From a bacterium (GTDB lineage Bacteria; Verrucomicrobiota; Verrucomicrobiia; Limisphaerales; J093): 6,043 nt of DNA. The stretch lies in assembly GCA_021784265.1 (NCBI GenBank), contig JAJXTA010000202.1:1-6043 (forward strand). The letters are read 5' to 3'. This document shows positions 1 through 6,043 of this stretch, piece by piece. The stretch's first letter is position 1. Each line of letters opens with the position of its first letter. A program made the translations under genes and the position numbers. The notes beneath the pieces are model-generated. The model was not told the origin of the DNA and made no database searches. It saw only the letters and a list, made by a program, of their open reading frames with translations.

Positions 1-245
1 TCATAGATGGCCCGGATTTCCGAGGCGGCCAGTGCCCGGCTGTAAACATCCACCTCGTCGAGCAAGCCCAGGTACTGGGGACCCGGCCCGCCGTCGAACG
101 GCTTCTGTCCCAGGTAGAGGTTGTAGGTGGTTTGCGGCACAAACACCCCGAGATTCCGCTGCACCTGTAGTTGTCCATCCAAGTAGAGGGCCGCTTGGCC
201 GTCGGTGGCGCGGTAGGTCAACGCGACATGATGGAAATTGGTCAC
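1..245 (-). other. C-terminal half of a LamG/concanavalin A-like domain, cut by the window edge (residues 1428-1508)
   Basis: FHHVALTYRATDGQAALYLDGQ (from Phe1431), a YNLYLGQKP strand, and LLDEVDVYSRALAASEIRAIY at the edge are the typical second half of a bacterial LamG-like domain. The expected first half (sugar- or ligand-binding strands with an FDGxDD-type motif) is not present upstream. Such domains in secreted proteins often bind glycans. More domains may follow to the left of base 1. Confidence 0.8.
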
Positions 246-3200
246 CACGTTGTCGTAGCCGTACTCGGTGCGGTTGGTGCCACCGCGGTCCTGGACCAAC
301 ACGACGCGCGTGCCACTCGGACTGACCAGCGAGACCGCCAAGTCCGAGGCGCGCGGGCTGTTCAGGCGGAGGCCCACCTTCACGTCGGTCACCACGCGGG
401 CATCAGTGACTAGGTTCGTGGCGACCGTGACCGCATCGTCCAGGAGGGGCACGACGTTGGTCCGGGTCGAGTCGCGCTGGTAGGCGGTGCCCAGGTTGCG
501 CTCCAGCTCGACGCGCAAGAAGTAATTCACCGGGCTGGCCGTGGGGTTGAAGAGGCCGATGTAGTAACGCCCGGCGGTCAGGGGCGGCACGTCGGTGGTG
601 CCAACGCTCAAGCTGCCGCCCGGCGGGTTCAGGAAGGCGGCCTTGTCATAGGTCGTCACCGTCGGGGGTGAACCTCGCTGCAGGTACACGTTCATCGGGC
701 CCGTCAACGACCCGACCAACACGGTCAGCTTGCTGGCGTCCGCGGGGACATCGACGAAGTAATTGCGGAACTGATCGGCCAGGAGGGTGCCCCCAATGCC
801 GAGAAACAGGTCGGGGTTCGGCTGGATGGTGATGGTCAGACCCAGCACGCTACCGGTTTGGCTCAAGCCGTTGTCCACCATCGTGAGGATCCACTGGCCG
901 GAAGCCTGGGTCCCCATGAAATCCAGCAGGCTGCCCGGGCCGTCGGTGTGCCGGGCCAAGAGGGAACCGCTGGCGCTGTTGTCGTCATAGAAGAGGGTGT
1001 GGAGCCCGCTGATGGAGGTCTCGTCCACGGAATGATTGTTCAACACCACAAACTGGCCACCGTGACTAAGGTTGCCGAGCAAATCGCCCATCTCGTTGTG
1101 GAAGAAGGACTCACTGACGGTCACGTTGCCGACTTGCACCGGGCTCGTGGCGACGGCGAAGACCATGACCGCCCCGGGCGCCACCGGTGAGCCATCGGGG
1201 ATGAACACCGGCACGGGCATCCCGCGCAGGATCTGATTTCCGTTTTGGTCCCCCATCCCGAACGGCAACGCGCTCGAAAGGCCGGCAAACCCGAACTCCG
1301 CCCCCATTTGGTCCTCCGACTTGACGCCGATGTAGAACACCTCGCCCGGCGCCGCGTTGGTGAACGCGACCAACTCGTCCCCGCCACGGTTGAGTGACTT
1401 CGCGGCGGCCGCCAGCGAGGCCGGGGCGAGGGTCAACAAGCCGGCGTCGCCATTGCGGGTCACGTAGAGGTCGATGTCGGCGCTGTTATTGCGCGGCACG
1501 GAGAGGTCCGGCGGCAGAAACGTCAGGAAGGCGACGTAGGGACCGTTGGTGATGCCTTGCACGCCAGGCTGCGCGGTGTTGGTGAAGACGAAGAAATGCC
1601 ACTGGTTGCTGCTGCCCGCGAGCCCGCCCAAGAGGGGGGAGTTGGCGCCCACGTGCTGCCGGAGCAACGGTACCCCGTTGGTCACCACGGTCGGGACCAC
1701 CGCCAGGGTGTTCGTGGCGGCGGCGGGGAGCTGCGTGAGGGTGAAGCTGTTGGTGGCCGTGAGCGACACCACCAAAGCGTAGTCCTGAGCGATGCCGTTG
1801 GGATGAGCGGTGACGGCGTTGACGTTCACGCGCCGGCCCACCACCTGGAGGGTGTACCGCCCGTCCAGCGGATGGGACAGATACACGTTCTCGACGTTGT
1901 TGATATTATCCAGGTTGGGGGCGGTATTGGTGAGGGTGGCCGAGGTGTAGTCACTGCTCGCCGCAAAGTCATTCCCCACGAAGACATCCCCGGTCACTTC
2001 GTTGGAGACGATCAGGTCCAGGTCGTTGACCAGCTTCATGGCGGCCGCGGGGTTGCCCGGGGGGTCGGTCCACACCAAAGTGACGCGCAGGTCGGCCAGG
2101 GCGGCGTTCGCCGGCACCACCACCTCGTAGGTGTGGCTCTGGCCGGTGACCAGGGCGTTGGCGCCGGTCTGATTCGTCCACTGGACCGGCCACGTGCTCG
2201 GGTCGGTCTGGTTGGTCACCACCGCCGGGAGCATGCCGGGGAGGTTGGCCAGGCCCCAGCCTTGGTAGTTGATCGAGTTCCGCACCTGAAAGTCGTACTG
2301 CGGATTGGCGGACACGGCCCCGTTGATCAGGAGGGCCTTCAGCAGGGCCGGCGTATAGGCGAGCTGGTGGGTCTCAAAAAACTCCTGCACCAAGGCCAGC
2401 AGACCCGACACCGCCGCGGCGGCGGAGCTCGTGCCCCACCCAAACCGATAGTATGGCTTCAAACCGTCATCCAGCCCCTTCAACACACTCGCCAGGCTGC
2501 CGCCCCCGATGGACACCTGCAGGGTGACTTGCAGATCGAAGTTAACCGGCTGGCTGCTCGGGTTCCCGATACTGTAGTACCAGACATCGGCCGCCGGCGC
2601 GTTGATCACCGCCTGGTTGGTTCCCTGGAAATCAGCGGTCGTCGGGAAGACACCCTCCTTGATGTAAATCGGCAGTCCAGGGAAGGGACTCGGCGAAGAG
2701 CCGTTGGTGAGGACGGTGACGGTGAGTGACGTAGTGCCCGAAGGAATCGTGATCGAATAGTTGTTCAACACGCCCGGGGTCACGATCTGGCCGGGGTAGG
2801 TGTTCACCAAGCCGTTGGCACTGTTCGTGTTCACGTCCCACCCCGTGGCTCGGGTCGAGACCAGGAAACCGCCGGGCGCGACCACGTCCGGTTTGAAGCG
2901 CCCGGTGTCACCCTCGATACCGATGCCCACGTTGCCCCGGCTGGAGAAGGGGGCGACATCGTCGCTGGAGTCGGTTTGGGGCAGAAAGGGTTGGTTGGTC
3001 GTCAACAAGCCGTCAAGGAGCTGGACCACGAGATTGGTGATGTAACGCGGGCTGTTGAGTGCGCCCACGGTGATGACGTTCTTGGCCGTGCCGGGGGAGG
3101 TGATAGTGCCCGGGCTGCCTCCCTGCCCCCCGTCGTTGCCCGCGCCATCGTTGCCGGCGGCGAAGACGTAGAGGATCGGCTGCTGGCCCGTCATCTCCGG

Positions 3201-4526
3201 CAGCGCATCGCGCACGGCAGCATCGTAGCTGGCAGCGGCGGTGTCGTAATCATATTGCGCCACGTAGCCCCAACTGTTGTTCGAGATGAGGGCATTGGTA
3301 CGGCCAAGAGCAATGTAGTTGGTGCGCGCCGCCGTTTCCTGCAAATAGCTGTCCGACTGGACCGGTCCCGTTTGCTGGTTCACCGGCAGCACGAACAGTT
3401 GCGCGGCGGGCGCCAGGCCGCGGAAGTTCGCGCCGGGCAGCGACCCCGGGGCGTTGGTGGCGTTGGGACTGTTTTGGCCCGAGCTGGCAATCGTGCCCGC
3501 CACAAAGGTCCCGTGGCCCTCCGAATCGGTGGTGCTGGCTGGGGTGTCCCCGTGCACTCGCCCGGCCAAGTCCGGATGGGCAGCGTCCACGCCAGTATCG
3601 TTGACGTTGACCCAGATGTTAGCGCCGCTCAGGTTAAGGTAATTGGCCCCGGTGATGGGGTCCGGCGCGACCGACATGGTCACCCGGGTCAGGTCGTTGA
3701 GCAGCGCCCGTGGGGCGCGCGCCTCCAACCGCTGGACCCCGGGCAGCCCCGCCAGCGCGATCAGGCTCTCAGGGGTGGGCCGCACGAAAAACTCCGGGCC
3801 AAAGGGCGAGGTCGCCTCGCCCAGGACCTGCGCCCCCTGCGCTTGGAGCGCGGCGAAGGTGGCGTCGTGTTCGCCAGGAAACCCGACGATGTTGAGAGCC
3901 AAACCCGCAGGCAAGGGGGCGCCCGCCACCGCCAGGGCGAGCAGACGATCATCCAGCTTGTAGTAGGGCTCGTACGGGAGCACCGCTTGCGCGCCGGTCG
4001 CCTGGGCCAACTGGGCGGCGCTGGAGCCGGGCGCGCGCACCAAGTAGGCGTCGTTCGGAATATAGGAGACGATGGCGCCCCCCGCGTCGATGATCGAGTC
4101 CCGGAAGGCCGTCGTGATCGGTCCCCGGGCCTGCACCACGTAACTGCCCGCCTCACCCTGCGCCCGGAGCGCCGGAGGGATGGCCAGCGGTTGCCGGCTG
4201 GCGGTGTCCACCCAGGCGTTTTGCAGCAGAATGGCGGTGTCGCTGTGGGAGAGTTCCTTGATCGACTGCGGCGTGTTGCGCAGCCGCAGGGCCGCCGACC
4301 CCGGCTGGGGCCCCGCCCCCGCCGCCCGCCGCGACGAGCGCCCGGGCGCAGGAGGAGAGGAACGGCCCGGAGTGCGCGTCGCGGGGGCAGGAAGGTTCGT
4401 CAGACGCAAGGGCACGGCCGCCCCGCCGCCGCGCTGCGCCTGGCGCTCGTTGCCTTTGAGCCAGAAGAGGATCGCCGCCAGCAACAACGCTACACTAATC
4501 AGTGACCACGTTCGTGGCTTCATCAT
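1..4526 (-). CDS. Large secreted S8 (subtilisin-like) serine peptidase with PPC-, P- and LamG-like C-terminal domains, 3' end outside window
   Basis: This frame is open for 1508 codons with no stop and leaves the window at base 1. It encodes an exported endopeptidase of the subtilase family, closest in layout to Bacillus KP-43-type enzymes. The catalytic set is complete: Asp310 in NDTGVD, His338 in EGHGTFVAG, oxyanion Asn459 in AAGNDG, and Ser700 in GTSSAAAAVSG. A hydrophobic segment at residues 8-23 serves as signal or anchor. Domains follow in the order propeptide-like (about 97-285), peptidase (288-766), jelly roll (785-921), PPC-like (955-1082), P-like (1105-1230), PPC-like (1231-1340), half P-like (1346-1425) and half LamG-like (1428 onward). 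No cysteine occurs in the visible part. I chose the first of two adjacent ATG codons (4526 and 4523); neither has a clear Shine-Dalgarno sequence. The gene lies 23 bases behind the upstream gene, so it is probably in the same operon. Substrate is unknown; the LamG-like end suggests carbohydrate or surface binding, which is inference. Confidence 0.93.
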   Translation of the reverse strand, partial: MMKPRTWSLISVALLLAAILFWLKGNERQAQRGGGAAVPLRLTNLPAPATRTPGRSSPPAPGRSSRRAAGAGPQPGSAALRLRNTPQSIKELSHSDTAILLQNAWVDTASRQPLAIPPALRAQGEAGSYVVQARGPITTAFRDSIIDAGGAIVSYIPNDAYLVRAPGSSAAQLAQATGAQAVLPYEPYYKLDDRLLALAVAGAPLPAGLALNIVGFPGEHDATFAALQAQGAQVLGEATSPFGPEFFVRPTPESLIALAGLPGVQRLEARAPRALLNDLTRVTMSVAPDPITGANYLNLSGANIWVNVNDTGVDAAHPDLAGRVHGDTPASTTDSEGHGTFVAGTIASSGQNSPNATNAPGSLPGANFRGLAPAAQLFVLPVNQQTGPVQSDSYLQETAARTNYIALGRTNALISNNSWGYVAQYDYDTAAASYDAAVRDALPEMTGQQPILYVFAAGNDGAGNDGGQGGSPGTITSPGTAKNVITVGALNSPRYITNLVVQLLDGLLTTNQPFLPQTDSSDDVAPFSSRGNVGIGIEGDTGRFKPDVVAPGGFLVSTRATGWDVNTNSANGLVNTYPGQIVTPGVLNNYSITIPSGTTSLTVTVLTNGSSPSPFPGLPIYIKEGVFPTTADFQGTNQAVINAPAADVWYYSIGNPSSQPVNFDLQVTLQVSIGGGSLASVLKGLDDGLKPYYRFGWGTSSAAAAVSGLLALVQEFFETHQLAYTPALLKALLINGAVSANPQYDFQVRNSINYQGWGLANLPGMLPAVVTNQTDPSTWPVQWTNQTGANALVTGQSHTYEVVVPANAALADLRVTLVWTDPPGNPAAAMKLVNDLDLIVSNEVTGDVFVGNDFAASSDYTSATLTNTAPNLDNINNVENVYLSHPLDGRYTLQVVGRRVNVNAVTAHPNGIAQDYALVVSLTATNSFTLTQLPAAATNTLAVVPTVVTNGVPLLRQHVGANSPLLGGLAGSSNQWHFFVFTNTAQPGVQGITNGPYVAFLTFLPPDLSVPRNNSADIDLYVTRNGDAGLLTLAPASLAAAAKSLNRGGDELVAFTNAAPGEVFYIGVKSEDQMGAEFGFAGLSSALPFGMGDQNGNQILRGMPVPVFIPDGSPVAPGAVMVFAVATSPVQVGNVTVSESFFHNEMGDLLGNLSHGGQFVVLNNHSVDETSISGLHTLFYDDNSASGSLLARHTDGPGSLLDFMGTQASGQWILTMVDNGLSQTGSVLGLTITIQPNPDLFLGIGGTLLADQFRNYFVDVPADASKLTVLVGSLTGPMNVYLQRGSPPTVTTYDKAAFLNPPGGSLSVGTTDVPPLTAGRYYIGLFNPTASPVNYFLRVELERNLGTAYQRDSTRTNVVPLLDDAVTVATNLVTDARVVTDVKVGLRLNSPRASDLAVSLVSPSGTRVVLVQDRGGTNRTEYGYDNVVTNFHHVALTYRATDGQAALYLDGQLQVQRNLGVFVPQTTYNLYLGQKPFDGGPGPQYLGLLDEVDVYSRALAASEIRAIY
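252..491 (-). other. N-terminal half of a second P-like domain (residues about 1346-1425)
   Basis: The segment TDARVVTDVKVGLRLNSPRASDLAVSLVSPSGTRVVLVQDRGGTNR carries the classic first half of a P domain, including DLxVxLxSPSGTRxxL (Ser1402-Arg1407). The second half, with GxWxLxVxD, is absent: the chain passes directly into LamG-like sequence at about residue 1428. The reading frame is intact across the junction. Confidence 0.65.
507..836 (-). other. Second PPC-like beta domain of the peptidase tail (residues about 1231-1340)
   Basis: It runs from DLFLGIGG through FRNYFVDVPADASKLTVLVG and MNVYLQRGSPP to AGRYYIGLFNPTASPVNYFLRVEL (Tyr1321). This ordering, with FVDVP opening and YYIGxxNP closing, is the standard PPC pattern. 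The match is clearer than for the first PPC-like domain. Confidence 0.65.
837..1214 (-). other. Complete P-domain-like (proprotein convertase type) beta domain (residues about 1105-1230)
   Basis: The segment has VGNVTVSESFFHNEMGDLLGNL in its early part, DETSISGLHTLFYDDNSA in the middle, and GQWILTMVDNGLSQTGSVLGLTI at the end (Trp1212). This end matches the GtWtLxvxDxxxxdtGxLxxWxLxI signature of P domains. The first half is diverged: the usual GDL-SPSGT block is replaced by GDLLGNLSHGGQ. P domains normally stabilise or assist folding of subtilase partners. Confidence 0.6.
1281..1664 (-). other. First PPC-like beta domain of the peptidase tail (residues about 955-1082)
   Basis: The segment contains QWHFFVFTN (Trp976), ADIDLYVTRNGD, SLNRGGDELVAFTN, and GEVFYIGVKSEDQMGAEFGF ending near residue 1080. 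The DLYV strand and the late YIGV strand are hallmarks of bacterial pre-peptidase C-terminal domains, which are common in secreted proteases. A short TN-rich linker joins it to the preceding jelly roll. Likely role: spacing, secretion or substrate binding. Confidence 0.55.
1764..2174 (-). other. KP-43-like C-terminal jelly-roll domain (residues 785-921)
   Basis: The motif series LRVTLVWTDPPG (Trp819), LVNDLDLIV (832-840), VGNDF (850-854), NNVENVYL (876-883) and GRYTLQVVGRRV (889-900) follows, in order, that of the beta-barrel after the catalytic domain of Bacillus subtilisin KP-43. There the domain binds calcium and stabilises the enzyme. The acidic and Asn residues in VNDLDL and NDF are candidate calcium ligands. 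The similarity is recalled, not aligned by software, but the order and spacing are distinctive. Confidence 0.8.
2229..3665 (-). other. Subtilase catalytic domain (peptidase family S8, residues 288-766)
   Basis: All S8 landmarks are present in order: Asp310 (NDTGVDAAHPDLAGRV), His338 (SEGHGTFVAGTIA), Asn459 (VFAAGNDG), the PGTAKNVITVGA strand, KPDVVAPGG (545-553) and Ser700 (GTSSAAAAVSGLLALVQEF). After the Ser, TPALLKALLINGA and GWGLANL match the end of KP-43-type catalytic domains. The usual Met after the catalytic Ser (GTSMA) is Ser here (GTSSA), which is tolerated in the family. The Asn459-Ser700 distance of 241 residues is far above the roughly 65 of classical subtilisin, partly because of an inserted beta domain. 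Confidence 0.92.
2463..2825 (-). other. Beta-rich domain inserted in the catalytic domain just before the catalytic Ser (residues about 568-688)
   Basis: Between KPDVVAPGG and PYYRFGWGTSS lie about 115 extra residues. They include VLNNYSITIPSGTTSLTVTV, LPIYIKEGVFP, ADVWYYSIGNP and VNFDLQVTLQV. The alternating hydrophobic pattern and the WYYSIGNP-type strand resemble a PPC-like jelly roll. In KP-43-type enzymes, as I remember them, this loop is only some 35 residues. The domain would sit next to the active-site cleft and may gate or bind substrate, which is inference. Confidence 0.6.
3672..4238 (-). other. Propeptide-like region of the peptidase with two related alpha/beta units (residues 97-285)
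   Basis: Two units share one pattern. A beta strand leads to a helix, then an AGG or AQGA turn, then a strand and a tail. Unit 1 runs YVVQARGP through AGGAIVSYIPNDAYLVRA (129-165). Unit 2 runs LNIVGFPGEHDATF through AQGAQVLGEATSPFGPEFFVRP (211-260), followed by a helix ending in LPGVQRLEA. This resembles inhibitor-I9-like and fervidolysin-like subtilase propeptides, which fold the enzyme and block the active site. The duplication is seen in the translation; the role is inferred from the family. Confidence 0.6.
4287..4526 (-). other. Peptidase N-terminus: membrane anchor/signal segment and Pro/Arg/Ala-rich linker (residues 1-80)
   Basis: Positively charged residues (Lys3, Arg5) precede a hydrophobic run, LISVALLLAAILFWL (residues 9-23), then Lys24. 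This is an export signal or a signal anchor. No convincing AXA cleavage site follows directly, so the protein may stay membrane-tethered at least until it is processed. Residues 46-79 form a disordered linker rich in Pro, Arg, Ser, Ala and Gly with several paired Arg sites (Arg66-Arg67), a plausible place for proteolytic release. Confidence 0.6.
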
Positions 4527-4549
4527 CCGTTACAGGTTCGGCAACCGGT
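4527..4549 (-). other. Short intergenic spacer between the two minus-strand genes
   Basis: Only 23 bases separate the upstream TGA from the first ATG of the peptidase gene. The spacer has no GGAGG-like ribosome binding site at usable spacing, no promoter-like pair of hexamers, and no terminator stem followed by T residues. The purine-poor leader ahead of the ATG reads CGAACCTGTAACGG. This favours read-through transcription and a leaderless-like or coupled initiation, which is inference. An 8-base palindrome AACCGGTT (4543-4550) overlaps the upstream stop and is probably chance. Confidence 0.7.
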
Positions 4550-6043
4550 TCAGAAGGAGGGCAATTCGTTGTAACTCTCGACCACCAAGTGCGGGTTCAG
4601 CACCGAGCCGTCCACGCGGATGACGGTCTTGCTGGCGGTTTCGGCAGTGATTTGATAATTGGTGCACATCCGATTGTAGGGCCCAGCCCCCAGGTAAAGC
4701 GAGTTCGGCGCGGGCTGCAACGCCTGTCCGAAGGCATAGACCACGAAGCGCGGTTGGTCCTCGCGGATCAGGGAAAGGATCCTCTGGGGGATCTGCTCCA
4801 TCATCGCGTCGGTCACGAGGTGGTTGGTGTTGATGAAGGGCGATGCGAACGTCAGCTCCGGCGTCGCCAGAATCCGCCCCAGGCTCTCGAAGAAGCCCGT
4901 GGGCTCGAAGCTGCGGGTCCGGTTGATCCCGGCGACGATCGTCCGCAACTGCAGGCTGTTGGGTTGGGCGTCGGGCTGGATCAACCAGGGTTGGAACGGC
5001 GCCACCCCGTTGTTGGTCCGCGCCAAGGTCACGGGCAAGGTGTTGCTCATCACCATGATCCCGCTCAAGACGGCGGACCAGGCGGCCAGGTTCGTCTGGT
5101 TCACGGAGAGCAGGCCCCGCGCCGCATTGTCGTTGGGGGCGACCGTCAGGACGTTGGCCAACGGCCAGTCGTTGGTCGGATGAGTGCCGTAGCTGCCGCA
5201 CCAGCGAAACCAGAGGTTCGTATCGATCAGCGCCGACTTCAGGTACACCGTCTGCCAGGGCGTTCCCCGGTGGACGCGGCCAATCCAGCCGATGCTGGGG
5301 AACTTGCTGGCCGGGAAGTCCCAGTTATCCGAGCGCGTGATGCTCGGGTCCTTAACCCGGGCGTCATAGGCCAGCGGGTCGTTCGAGACGTTGGGATTCC
5401 CGCCCCAGGGGCGGTAACGTTGGTTGATAAAGCCCAGATTGGAGTTGGTGATTGGGATCTGGGGCGGCACCGCAAAGCGGACCTTGCGCAGCCGCCAGGG
5501 ATCGTCCGGGTAGTCCTGCGGATCCAACAGATCGTTCACGGTGTAATGGACCAAGGGGTCGTTGACTTGCCAACTGGCCACTTGGTACAGCTTGCGCGTG
5601 GGTGTGTAGCCGGCCTGGATGGCGACCTTGCCCAACAGCTCGGCCCGCAACTGCCGCATCTGCGAGGGCGTATTGTAAACCAACGGGCTCAACCCCACAA
5701 ACATCCGCAACAGATCTATCGCCTTCACCTTGTCCAGCCCCGACGCCGGCAACTGACTGTAACTGGTCCACTGTTGGTCGCTCACCGGCGTGTTGCCTAA
5801 CGCGATATCCATCTGGCTGAGGATGCCCACGGTTGGGGTCTGCAGACTGGTACTGCCATTGATCCCATTCGTGATCCAGACGTTGGGCGGCTCCGCCGCC
5901 GCCCCAAGCGATGGGGGCGTCTGGGCCACGCCCGTAATCTGCTGCGAGATATACATCCGGGATTGCATGTTGCCCATGCACACAAAATCCACCAGCCGCG
6001 GCGGCCGGACGCTCTCGTCCACCAGCGCGTAATAGAAACGGTT
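4550..6043 (-). CDS. C-terminal 497 residues of a large verrucomicrobial pilin-cassette-like or hypothetical protein, 5' end outside window
   Basis: The frame is open from the right edge of the window to a TGA at 4552-4550, so the N-terminus is missing. A GTG at 6022 is only an internal codon: the reading continues upstream as NRFYYALV without interruption. The C-terminus carries a compact motif set: ILATPELTFASPFINT, PRFVVYAFGQALQPAP (Tyr436 of the fragment), MCTNYQIT (from Met459) and a final VVESYNELPSF. From memory these resemble the ends of very large Verrucomicrobiota proteins encoded beside prepilin-type genes, such as Verru_Chthon cassette protein A. If so, it is an envelope or pseudopilus-associated protein with a pilin-like N-terminus outside this window. 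I see no enzyme signature, no transmembrane segment in the visible part, and only three cysteines. The coding call is secure. The family call is moderate and the function unknown. It precedes the peptidase gene by 23 bases. Confidence 0.85.
   Translation of the reverse strand, partial: NRFYYALVDESVRPPRLVDFVCMGNMQSRMYISQQITGVAQTPPSLGAAAEPPNVWITNGINGSTSLQTPTVGILSQMDIALGNTPVSDQQWTSYSQLPASGLDKVKAIDLLRMFVGLSPLVYNTPSQMRQLRAELLGKVAIQAGYTPTRKLYQVASWQVNDPLVHYTVNDLLDPQDYPDDPWRLRKVRFAVPPQIPITNSNLGFINQRYRPWGGNPNVSNDPLAYDARVKDPSITRSDNWDFPASKFPSIGWIGRVHRGTPWQTVYLKSALIDTNLWFRWCGSYGTHPTNDWPLANVLTVAPNDNAARGLLSVNQTNLAAWSAVLSGIMVMSNTLPVTLARTNNGVAPFQPWLIQPDAQPNSLQLRTIVAGINRTRSFEPTGFFESLGRILATPELTFASPFINTNHLVTDAMMEQIPQRILSLIREDQPRFVVYAFGQALQPAPNSLYLGAGPYNRMCTNYQITAETASKTVIRVDGSVLNPHLVVESYNELPSF

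Noticed and set aside
1557..2729. Plus-strand open frame of 390 codons opposite the peptidase gene
   Set aside because: Its product is rich in Arg, Gly, Val, His and Gln with no domain pattern. It is the antisense shadow of a high-GC gene whose minus-strand frame has clear family motifs throughout.
2976..4505. Plus-strand open frame of 509 codons opposite the catalytic and propeptide region
   Set aside because: Same shadow composition (Arg/Gly/Gln/His-rich, very Arg-rich at its end). It lies opposite the catalytic motifs of the subtilase, which are certainly coding on the other strand.
4535..4550. Small inverted repeat (GGTT-CGGC-AACC) and AACCGGTT palindrome as a terminator or operator
   Set aside because: The stem is only 4 base pairs, with no T tract and no second copy. 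It partly overlaps the upstream stop codon and is expected by chance.
4530..5201. Second minus-strand frame of 223 codons overlapping the upstream gene
   Set aside because: Arg/Asp/Gln/Pro-biased shadow in another frame of the real gene, with no motifs.
4502..5800. Plus-strand open frame of 432 codons opposite the upstream gene
   Set aside because: Low-complexity composition without recognisable motifs. The minus-strand frame has balanced amino acid use and conserved-looking motifs to its stop.
6020..6022. GTG as the start of the upstream gene
   Set aside because: The frame stays open to the window edge and reads protein-like sequence before this codon, so the true start lies outside the window.
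1..6043. Novel defence, CRISPR, mobile or RNA-based system
   Set aside because: No repeats, transposase, nuclease, reverse transcriptase, tRNA-like or structured RNA signals were seen. The window is filled by two protein genes of the secreted or surface type.

Overview
This window comes from a GC-rich bacterial genome. The protein families suggest Verrucomicrobiota, in the Pedosphaera/Limisphaerales type of lineage. The basis is a huge secreted subtilase with PPC-like, P-like and LamG-like add-ons rich in Thr-Asn dipeptides, next to a large protein whose C-terminal motifs (YAFGQAL, MCTNYQIT, VVESYNELP) resemble, from memory, the big pilin-cassette-associated proteins of that phylum. The assignment is from recall, not from a search.

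Both genes lie on the minus strand and together fill almost the whole window. The upstream gene (4550..6043) lacks its 5' end. The downstream gene (1..4526) starts 23 bases after the upstream stop and runs off the left edge without a stop. No promoter or terminator is visible between them, so they are probably co-transcribed. There is no gene-free stretch longer than 23 bases, and no RNA gene, mobile element, CRISPR array or notable repeat.

The downstream product has at least 1508 residues. In order it has an N-terminal membrane anchor or signal sequence, a Pro/Arg/Ala linker, a two-unit propeptide-like region, and an S8 catalytic domain with an intact D310/H338/N459/S700 set. A foreign beta domain of about 115 residues is inserted before the catalytic Ser. 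These are followed by a KP-43-like jelly roll, a PPC-like domain, a P-like domain, a second PPC-like domain, half of another P-like domain, and half of a LamG-like domain at the left edge. It has no cysteine in the visible part.

My reading is an exported protease made together with a surface or pilin-system protein. That link is inference from gene order only. The most interesting points are the half-P/half-LamG junction, the insertion inside the protease domain, and the protease/pilin-cassette pairing.
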